Shown here: positions 55,201 through 64,000 of the stretch, in pieces
How positions within the stretch are numbered: the stretch's first letter is position 1
Layout of the letters: each line of letters starts with the position of its first letter
Assembly: GCA_009746045.1 (NCBI GenBank)
Contig: RPFO01000380.1
Coordinates: forward strand, 1,223,281 to 1,287,280
Reading direction: 5' to 3'
DNA: 64,000 nt
From: Mesostigma viride
Taxonomy: Eukaryota; Streptophyta; Mesostigmatophyceae; Mesostigmatales; Mesostigmataceae
Notes under the pieces: model-generated
Seen by the model: the letters and a program-made list of their open reading frames with translations, nothing else
Told to the model about the DNA's origin: nothing
Databases searched by the model: none
Translations under genes and position numbers: made by a program

Positions 55201-58200
55201 ACGTGTGTGCAGCCGCCCCTTGCGTGCATGGTGTATGTACATGTGAGTGCACTCGCCCCTTGCGTGCGCGGTGTATGTGCATGTGAGTGCAGTCGCTCCT
55301 TGCGTGCATGGTGTGTGTACGTGTGTGTGCAGCCGCCCCTTGCGTGCGCGGTGTATGTACGTGTGTGTGCAGTCGCTCCTTGCGTGCATGGTGTGTGTAC
55401 GTGTGTGTGCAGTTGCCCCTTGCGTGCATGGTGTGTGTACGTGTGTGTGCAGCCGCCCCTTGCATGCGCGGTGTATTTACACGTGTGTGCAGCCGCCCCT
55501 TGCGTGCATGGTGTATGTACATGTGAGTGCAGTCGCTCCTTGCGTGCATGGTGTGTGTACGTGTGTGTGCAGCCGCCCCTTGCGTGCGCGGTGTATGTAC
55601 GTGTGTGTGCAGTCGCTCCTTGCGTGCATGGTGTGTGTACGTGTGTGTGCAGTTGCCCCTTGCGTGCATGGTGTGTGTACGTGTGTGTGCAGCCGCCCCT
55701 TGCATGCGCGGTGTATTTACACGTGTGTGTGCAGTTGCCCCTTGCGTGCGCAGTGTATGTACGTGTGTGTGCATGCCGGCCCTTGCGTGCATGGTGTATG
55801 TACGTGTGTGTGCAGCCGGCCCTTGCGTGCATGGTGTGTGTACATGTGTGTTCATCCTTGTCCTTGCGTGCATGGTGTATGTACATGTGGGTGCAGGCGC
55901 CCCTTGCGTGCGCGGTGGATGTACATGTGCGGGCAGTGGGTGTGTTTGCATGCCAGCAATTGCGTGCATGGTGTGTGTACGTGTGTGTGCAGCCGCCCCT
56001 TGCGTGCGCGGTGTGTGTACGTGTGTGTGCACTCGCCCCTTGCGTGCGCGGTGGATGTACATGTGTGTGCAGCCGCCCCTTGCGTGCATGGTGTATGTAA
56101 GTGTGTGTGCAGCCGCCCCGTGGTTGCGCTGTGGATGTACATGTGAGTGCAGCCGTCCCTTCCGTGCATGGTGTGTGTACGTGTGTGTGCAGTTGCCCCT
56201 TGCGTGCGCAGTGTATGTACGTGTGTGTGCCGTTGCCCCAAGCGTGCATTGTGTGTGTAAGTGTGTGTGCAGCCGGCCCTTGCGTGCATGGTGTGTGTAG
56301 ATGTGTGTTCATCCTTGTCCTTGCGTGCATGGTGTGTGTACATGTGGGTGCAGCCGCCCCTTGCGTGCGCGGTGTGTGTACGTGTGTGTGCACTCGCCCC
56401 TTGCGTGCGCGGTGGATGTACATGTGTGTGTAGCCGCCCCTTGCGTGCATGGTGTATGTAGGTGTGTGTGCAGCCGCCCCTTGCGTGCGCGGTGTATGTA
56501 CGTGTGTGTGCAGCCGTCCCTTGCGTGCGCGGTGTGTGTACGTGTGTGTGCAGCCGCCCCATGCGTGCATGGTGAGTGTAAGTGTGTGTGCAGCCGGCCC
56601 TTGCGTGCGCGGTGTGTGTACATGTGAGTGCAGCCGCCCCAAGCGTGCGCGGTGTGTGTACATGTGTGTGCAGTTGCCCCTTGCGTGCGCGGTGGATGTA
56701 CGTGTGTGTGCATGCCGGCCCTTGCGTGCATGGTGTGTGTACGTGTGTGTGCAGCCGCCCCTTGCGTGCATGGTGGATGTACGTGTGTGTGCAGTCGCTC
56801 CTTGCGTGCATGGTGGATGTACGTGTGTGTGCAGGCGTCCCTTGCGTGCGCGGTGTGTGTGTAAGTGTGCGTGCACTCGCCCCTTGCGTGCATGGTGTGT
56901 GTACGTGTGTGTGCAACCGCCCCTTGCATGCGCGGTGTATGTACATGTGAGTGCAGCCGCTCCTTGCGTGCATGGTGGATGTACGTGTGCGTGCAGTCGC
57001 TCCTTGCGTGCGCGGTGGATGTACGTGTGTGTGCAGCCGCCCCTTGCATGCGCGGTGTATGTGTAAGTGTGCGTGCACTCGCCCCTTGCGTGCATGGTGT
57101 GTGTACATGTGAGTGCAGTCGCTCCTTGCGTGCGCGGTGGATCTACGTGTGTGTGCACTTGCCCCTTGCGTGCGCGGTGTATGTACGTGTGTGTGCAGTC
57201 GCTCCTTGCGTGCATGGTGTGTGTACGTGTGTGTGCATGCCGCCCCTTGCGTGCGCGGTGTGTGTACGTGTGTGTGCAGTTGCCCCTTGCGTGCGCGGTG
57301 GATGTACGTGTGTGTGCACTCGCCCCTTGCGTGCGCGGTGGATGTACGTGTGTGTGCACTCGCCCCTTGCGTGCGCGGTGGATGTACGTGTGTGTGCACT
57401 CGCCCCTTGCGTGCGCGGTGGATGTACGTGTGTGTGCAGGCGTCCCTTGCGTGCGTGGTGTATGTACATGTGAGTGCCGTCGCCCCAAGCGTGCATGGTG
57501 TGTGTACGTGTGTGTGCAGTTGCCCCTTGCGTGCATGGTGTGTGTACGTGTGTGTGCAGCCGCCCCTTGCGTGCGCGGTGTATGTGTAAGTGTGCGTGCA
57601 CTCGCCCCTTGCGTGCATGGTGTGTGTACGTGTGTGTGCATGCCGGCCCTTGCGTGCATGGTGTGTGTACGTGTGTGTGCAGCCGCCCCTTGCATGCGCG
57701 GTGTATTTACACGTGTGTGCAGCCGCCCCTTGCGTGCATGGTGTATGTACATGTGAGTGCAGCCGCCCCTTGCGTGCGCGGTGTATGTGCATGTGAGTGC
57801 AGTCGCTCCTTGCGTGCATGGTGTGTGTACGTGTGTGTGCAGCCGCCCCTTGCGTGCGCGGTGTATGTACGTGTGTGTGCAGTCGCTCCTTGCGTGCATG
57901 GTGTGTGTACGTGTGTGTGCAGTTGCCCCTTGCGTGCATGGTGTGTGTACGTGTGTGTGCAGCCGCCCCTTGCATGCGCGGTGTATTTACACGTGTGTGC
58001 AGCCGCCCCTTGCGTGCATGGTGTATGTACATGTGAGTGCAGTCGCTCCTTGCGTGCATGGTGTGTGTACGTGTGTGTGCAGCCGCCCCTTGCGTGCGCG
58101 GTGTATGTACGTGTGTGTGCAGTCGCTCCTTGCGTGCATGGTGTGTGTACGTGTGTGTGCAGTTGCCCCTTGCGTGCATGGTGTGTGTACGTGTGTGTGC

Positions 58201-58665
58201 AGCCGCCCCTTGCATGCGCGGTGTATTTACACGTGTGTGCAGCCGCCCCTTGCGTGCATGGTGTATGTACATGTGAGTGCAGCCGGCCCCTTGCGTGCAT
58301 GGTGTATGTACATGTGTGTGCAGCCGCCCCTTGCGTGCATGGTGTATGTACATGTGAGTGCAGCCGGCCCCTTGCGTGCATGGTGTATGTACGTGTGTGT
58401 GCAACCGCCCCTTGCGTGCATGGTGTGTGTACATGTGAGTGCAGTCGCTCCTTGCGTGCGCGGTGGATGTACGTGTGTGTGCACTTGCCCCTTGCGTGCG
58501 CGGTGGATGTACGTGTGTGTGCATGCCGGCCCTTTCGTGCATGGTGTGTGTACGTGTGTGTGCATCCGGCCCTTGCGTGCATGGTGTGTGTACATGTGAG
58601 TGCAGTCGCTCCTTGCGTGCTCGGTGTGTGTACGTGTGTGTGCAGCCGCCCCTTGCGTGCATGTA
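52201..58665. repeat. 40-bp GT-rich minisatellite, block 2 (about 160 copies)
   Basis: Same unit family as block 1, continued after the LTR element. Its first 0.9 kb (52.26-53.17 kb) matches 47.19-48.10 kb of block 1 with a shift of 5,070 bp. It ends at TGCATGTACATGTTTGAAG. Confidence 0.97.
52975..58280. repeat. Higher-order repeat: 2,753-bp tandem copy with 240-bp sub-repeats
   Basis: The block from 52975 repeats from about 55728 with a shift of 2,753 bp. The shift falls to 2,711 and then 2,510 bp further along, showing small deletions in the second copy. Each copy contains 240-bp (six-unit) tandem repeats: 55287-55526 and on, and 57797-58036 with 58037-58276. The pattern fits unequal crossing-over in multiples of the 40-bp unit. 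Confidence 0.85.
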
Positions 58666-58789
58666 CATGTTTGAAGAAATAAGCAATAGTGAATGGAATA
58701 GTAAAAAGAAAATCATTCCAGCATATGTATGTACAAGTTTTTAGTAGTACACTATGACTATCGTCAAACATAACAATTTTCTATATTTT

Positions 58790-61395
58790 CATACACACAC
58801 GAACAACACACCCAACACACACACGCTATGTTTGCACCCAAGACACACACCAACACCTAAAAACAAGACACCAACACACAAGACACCCAACACACACCCA
58901 AGACACACAATCACACACACGCAACACACACAGAACACACCTAAGTAACACACAACACACATGTACATCCCTCCCCCCCACACACAACACCAACACATGA
59001 CAATTATAACATGCCACAACACACACACTGACACACATGCCCCAACACACACACACATGCCCCAACACACACACACATGCCCCAACACTGCACACACAAC
59101 AACACCCAAACACACACCACACACACACAAGACACCCAACACACATACCGAAAACACGCACACACAACACCTACTAAAAACAAGACACCAACACACAAGA
59201 CACCCAACACACACCCAACACACACACACACAATGTTTGCACCCACGACACACACACCCAACACCTAAAAATAAGACACCAACACACAAGACACCCAACA
59301 CACACTTAACACACACACACACAATGTTTGCACCCACGACACACACACCAACACCTAAAAATAAGACACCAACACACAACACACGTACACGTACATCCCC
59401 CCCCCCCCACAACACCAACACATGACAAATAACATGCAAACAACACACCACACAACACGTACACACACACGCAACACACACCTAGGTCAATCACACACAA
59501 CACACACAAAACACACCTAAGTCACACACAACACACACGTACACCCCCCCACACACACCCAATACCAACACACAAGACACTTGGCATCCCCCCCCCACAC
59601 CCACACACCCACACCCACACCCACACCACACATCCAACACACACAACACACACAAAAGACACACAACACACATACCCGACACACACACACGCACCCAACG
59701 TACACACACACACAACACCTACTAAAAACAAGACACCAACACACAAGACACCCAACACACACCCAAGACACACAATCACACACACAACACACACAGAACA
59801 CACCTAAGTAACAAACAACACACACGTACATCCCCCCCCCCACACACAACACCAACACATGACAATTAACATGCCACAACACACTGACACACATGCCCCA
59901 ACACACACACACATGCCCCAACACACACACACACATGCCCCAACACTGCACACACAACAACACCCAAACACACACCACACACACAAAAGACACACAACAC
60001 ACATACCGAAAACACGCACACACAACACCTACTAAAAACAAGACACCAACACACAAGACACCCAACACACACCCAACACACACACACACACAATGTTTGC
60101 ACCCACGACACCCACACCCAAGACACACACATAACACACCTAAGTAACACACAACACACACGTACATCCCCCCCCACACACACAACACCAACACACGACA
60201 ATTAACATGCCATAACACACACACTGACACACATGCCCCAACACACACACATGCCCCAACACTGCATGCACACACAACAACACCCAAACACACACCACAC
60301 ACACACAAGACACCCAACACACATACCGAAAACACGCACACACAACACCTACTAAAAACAAGACACCAACACACAAGACACCCAACACACACCCAACACA
60401 CACACACACACACACACAATGTTTGCACCCACGACACAAACACCCAACACCTAAAAATAAGACACCAACACACAAGACACCCAACACACACTTAACACAC
60501 ACACACACAATGTTTGCACCCACGACACACACACCAACACCTAAAAATAAGACACCAACACACAACACACGTACACGTACATCCCCCCCCCCCACAACAC
60601 CAACACATGACAATTAACATGCAAACAACACACCACACAACACATACACACACGCAACACACACCTAGGTCAATCACACACAACACACACAAAACACACC
60701 TAAGTCACACACAACACACACGTACACCCCCCACACACACACCCAATACCAACACACAAGACACTTGGCACCCCCCCCCACACCCACACACCCACACCCA
60801 CACCCACACCACACATCCAACACACACAACACACACAAAAGACACTTAAGTCACACACAACACACACATAACACACCTAAGTCACACACAACACACACGT
60901 CCATCCCCCCCCACACTCAACACCAATACATGACAATTAACATGCACACAACACACACAGGCACACGCCCCAACACACACACACACACACACACAACATA
61001 CATACACAGAGCACACACACACGCCCCAACACACACAACACACACAAAAGACACCCAACACACATACCGAACACACACACACACACACTATGTTTGCACC
61101 CGACATACACACACCCAACACCTACTAAAAACAAGACACCAACACACAAGACACCCTACACACACAACACACACACACACAACACATATCCAACACAAAC
61201 AACACACACACCTAAGTCACACACACAACACACCTACTAAGACACACACACAACACACATGTACCTCCCCCCCCCCACACCCAACATCAACACACAAGAC
61301 ACTTTGCACACACCCTACACCCCCCACACCTTTATGAATGCACCCAACACACACACAACACACACGCCCCAACACACATACCCAACATTCACCCA
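58790..61395. repeat. AC-rich satellite with 320-440 bp higher-order blocks
   Basis: Composed of ACACACAC, AACACC and CACCCAACAC text. A landmark, GACAATTAACATGC or close variants, recurs near 58999, 59424, 59861, 60197, 60609 and 60932, each preceded by TACATCCCCCCC-type runs or a close variant. Other landmarks (AATGTTTGCACCCACGAC, CATGCCCCAACACTGCA) repeat in similar order. The strand bias is opposite to the GT-rich array to its left. Confidence 0.93.
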
Positions 61396-61422
61396 ACACA
61401 CCCAACATATAAGGGTAAACAT

Positions 61423-61452
61423 GGTTTAGGAGTGTAGGGGTTTAGGGTTTAA
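61423..61452. repeat. Short TTTAGGG-like stretch
   Basis: Contains GTTTAGG, GGGGTTTAGGG and TTTAAGG in close succession, like a degenerate interstitial TTTAGGG telomeric repeat, at the outer edge of the AC-rich satellite. Too short to be conclusive. Confidence 0.3.
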
Positions 61453-61769
61453 GGCCTACCATACACCCGTATGTAAAAATGCAACAACACGCCAAGTCAT
61501 CCGCCACCATGCAAAAATATATAAACACAACTGGTCATCCTCAACAATAATAGTACCCAATCCGCACTTGGCACTTGTCCAGTTTCGTAAGTCCAACGGC
61601 CGTTGGCTTTGAGAAATTAAGATATGCGAACTGCGCCATTCAGCCAAGCTAAAGTATAGGCTGCCATTGCCCCGTATGTAATGTAGTAGTAAGGTGAACG
61701 AACGTCGACAAAAAAACACATGGGACATACAAACACCAATTTTACACAGTTATGTTTGGAATGACGTAC
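61453..61769. other. Spacer or intron 3' of the DDE-like gene
   Basis: Starts after the donor GTACGT at 61769 (minus strand), so it is probably the next intron. It holds one CCAACGGCCGTTGG palindrome (61593-61606). No further exon was found before the satellite. Confidence 0.4.
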
Positions 61770-63697
61770 CGTAATTTCGGCGTCCACCTTCTTCGCAATT
61801 GTGAACCAGCCCTGTCGCGTGTTGTCCGGATGTCCTTCCCACTTGCCCTTCGTGACCTTTGCGACGCTCAGGTAGCACACGATTGCAGTTAAGGGTTCTC
61901 GGTCGTCTGGGTTCCAGAAGAAGCGTCGGGCGTCCGATCCGGAGGAGGAGCACCTCTCGAAGTATTTTACGTACATTACCCAGTTGCCTTTCTTAAAAAC
62001 CTCGCCCCCCCCCCGGTATGTTTGTTTAAACACTCATCCTTGTCGAGTTGGTGGGCGACTCGAACAACTTTCGCCAACCAGTACGGGTGGTCGGGCACAT
62101 GGTCCTTGTGCCCCCTCTCAGATGCGACTGCGACGGCCTCCCCCTCCTGCAAACCACGCCCCAACTCGTTTCTTGCCGTTTGAAGGTGGTTCAGGCGGGT
62201 TCCCGGATATCGCGTGGGGTTCCGCGACTTACTCGCCTGGAGTTTTACAGTCCACGACGAGCTGCTCCAATCATTTGGGCATGTCCTCCACTTGCCCTCT
62301 CGGCACTCCGCACAACTGAAGCATGAAAAACGCCTGAGCTGAACCACCTCGACCTGCTCGCCCTTTTTGTCCAGTCGCCACTGGTGTGCCGTGGAGATAT
62401 CTCGGATCGGGCCTCGCTCCTTACCGGACGTGGGAATCTGCAATTGTAAATCCATGAAACAACATCACAGCACATTTCCCAACTCCAACGGCCGTTGGCA
62501 CTCAACAATTATAAGATTTCCAAACTCCAACGGCCGTTGGCCCTTGGAAACTTTATAAGTACATTTCTCAACTCCAACGGCCGTTGGCACTCTACAATTA
62601 TATGATTTTCCAGCTCCAACGGCCGTTGGCCTTATGAAACTTCAAACTGCATCAAGGAAGCTGTCCTCTGTAAAGTGTAACCAGAGACAAATTATAGAAC
62701 TGCACTTGACCACCAGAAAGCAACTGTCTTTACTTACGTTATCGAGAAGAAATGCCCGTCGAACCACGTCCGATTGTGCCGATGGTCGACTCGAGTCTTT
62801 GCCGGTTCTCCAATCCCGGTTCAGGTAGGCCACCAGTGCCTCCACCGTATTCAGGTTCCGATTGTCCTCCTGCATCTGCGCTCTTTTGAGGATGCTTTTC
62901 ACCGTCCCCCCCTCCCCGTCCGACTCCCCCTTCCCATGTCCTGCACATGAGTAGTTCCACTCCAATGTGTCCAAGTCGGGGTCGGCCTCGAGCAGGTCCG
63001 CAGCCATCGCCACCACATACCGGGATTGGAACTGCTCCTTACAGTTGTCGGACCAACTGATCCAGTTCCTCACCTCCACCCCCTCCTCCCTCAGCACCTT
63101 AAGGGTATTCTTCATCACGAACTCCAGGGTCTGGGCATTCCTCGGTACGTCCTTCCCCATGTAATCGTGCTTCACCCTTTTGATTTCCAGCGATACGGGA
63201 TCACGGTACATCACGATCACCGGCATCAGGACGTAACTACTTGGGTACCAGTACTGCGCCTGCAACTGTTTCTGCAGGTGGTCCGAATAGTTCTCCGAGT
63301 AGTCCATCAGGACCACCACCGTTCCCAGCGGCATCACGTCAATGCACTCCTTGTAAGCGTGGTGCTGCCAGGCCCATGTATGGACGTGAATGGCGAATTC
63401 CGGGAAGCGCGCCGTAATGAGTTCATGGAGCTCCGAGAGGGTTGACTTGATGAGTTTTTGCTGCAGGTTCATTTGCGGCGCCACATCCTCCTCCTGCAAC
63501 ACAACACACCCGCGCACCATGGAATGACCGAAGAATGGAAGTCAGCAGCTGGGAATTTCCCAACGCCAACGGCCGTTGGAAGTATGAAAGTCTACATATA
63601 TATATTCAACGATGCAAATATACATGCCCGCGCACCATGGATTGACCGAAGAATGGAAGTCAGCAGCTGGGAATTTCCCAACGCCAACGGCCGTTGG
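61593..63697. repeat. Cluster of CCAACGGCCGTTGG palindromes (right cluster, intronic)
   Basis: Perfect copies at 61593, 62485, 62527, 62574, 62616, 63566 and 63684 (each 14 bp). All lie outside exons: one in the intron starting at 61769, four in the 300-bp intron 62438-62737 and two in the intron 63494-63749. Flanks again tend to TTTC on one side and GAAA on the other, giving hairpin potential of about 35 bp. Confidence 0.9.
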
Positions 63698-64000
63698 AAG
63701 TATGAAAGTCTACATATATATATTCAACGATGCAAATATACATGCTTACCGTCCCACGGGGCGCTGTGCCCTCCTTTATGAAGTCGAACCACGTGTACTT
63801 CTTTGTCCACCCCTTCATCTGGTCCGTCACGATGAACTCGGAAATCCCACACTCGTTGCACGTCCCTTCCAAGCAGTTCATTGGGACGTTAACGAACGGG
63901 CCGCCCGTCCTCCCCCCTCCTTGCCCCCCCTCCCCCCTCTCAGCCCTGTGGCAGGTGAAACGTCGAACGAAATCATGGGCATTGTCAGGCACGGAAGGGA
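61770..64000 (-). CDS. DDE-like transposon-type protein, partial, probable frameshift (3 exons)
   Basis: Exons on the minus strand are 64000-63750 (open to the window edge, start not seen), 63493-62738 and 62437-61770; donors are GTAAGC, GTAAGT and GTACGT. Exon 1 has a cysteine motif, CLEGTCNECG. Exon 2 has VVVLMDYSENYS, WISWSDNCKEQFQSRY and HGKGESDGEGGTVK. This trio of Asp-containing blocks is found in a large group of uncharacterised transposon-derived proteins and is consistent with an RNase H-fold DDE nuclease (inference). Exon 3 has CFSCAECREGKW, then HPYWLAKVVRVAHQLD. At a run of ten C on + (62005-62014) the frame must shift by one base to continue into FKKGNWVMYVKYFER and LTAIVCYLSVAKV. 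With one added base exon 3 ends in phase 0, so either the run is a sequencing or polymorphic indel or the copy is broken. Confidence 0.7.
63511..63746. repeat. 118-bp tandem duplication inside an intron
   Basis: Two almost identical 118-bp units start CGCGCACCATGGA, each with one CCAACGGCCGTTGG palindrome and a TACATATATATATTCAACG stretch. They make up nearly all of the intron 63494-63749. Confidence 0.93.

Noticed and set aside
58754..61337. Thr/His/Pro- and Cys/Val-rich frames up to 324 codons
   Set aside because: They are translations of the AC-rich satellite, open in several frames on both strands.

Overview
This is nuclear DNA of a photosynthetic, probably flagellated eukaryote. Genes are split by GT-AG introns. 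One gene encodes an FtsH-type AAA protein with an N-terminus that looks like a plastid transit peptide, and another encodes a Tctex-type dynein light chain, which points to cilia or flagella. Repeats fill most of the sequence. A short TTTAGGG-like stretch and plant-style LTR primer sites and polypurine tracts would fit a green alga or a relative, but the species cannot be named from the sequence alone. Five genes can be supported by exon phase and family motifs. LAYOUT. (1) 0.3-4.7 kb, minus: five exons of an FtsH-like gene that runs off the left edge; its introns carry a 48-bp minisatellite and several microsatellites. (2) 5.9-10.2 kb, plus, divergent from FtsH: a complete five-exon dynein light chain gene of about 106 residues, with a hAT-type MITE in one intron and a 71-bp minisatellite plus a long CT tract in another. 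(3) 10.6-23.1 kb: a nest of mobile elements. A TTAA-flanked element of 3.9 kb contains a Stowaway-like MITE, a LINE 3' tail and a retroelement coding relic. A second, inverted copy of the same MITE is split by a young 7.46-kb LTR retrotransposon. (4) 25.5-31.5 kb, minus: an AT-hook protein gene with six recognised exons and a long GGGGC/GGGGT tract in an intron. (5) 33.3-35.0 kb, plus, divergent from the AT-hook gene: a p24/TMED cargo-receptor gene of two exons, the second only 57 nt. (6) 35.4-39.0 kb: two decayed non-LTR reverse transcriptase relics and a tRNA-like fragment. (7) 39.7-42.1 kb: intergenic DNA with the palindrome CCAACGGCCGTTGG, local duplications and a tRNA-Ser-like gene that lacks its anticodon arm. 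(8) 42.2-58.7 kb: about 13 kb of a 40-bp GT-rich minisatellite with higher-order repeats, interrupted by a very young gag-only LTR element with 574-bp LTRs that appear identical. (9) 58.8-61.4 kb: AC-rich satellite of opposite strand bias. (10) 61.8-64.0 kb, minus: three exons of a transposon-type DDE-like gene with a probable one-base frameshift, whose introns carry the same palindrome. The very long open frames across 42-58 kb are artefacts of a stop-free 40-bp unit and are not annotated as genes. The genes do not form one pathway: FtsH is a plastid-type protease/chaperone, the light chain belongs to a dynein motor, p24 acts in ER-Golgi traffic and the AT-hook protein is probably nuclear. 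The most unusual signals are the recurrent palindrome, the gag-only element in the minisatellite, and the paired MITEs of which one keeps the empty target site of the LTR insertion in the other.
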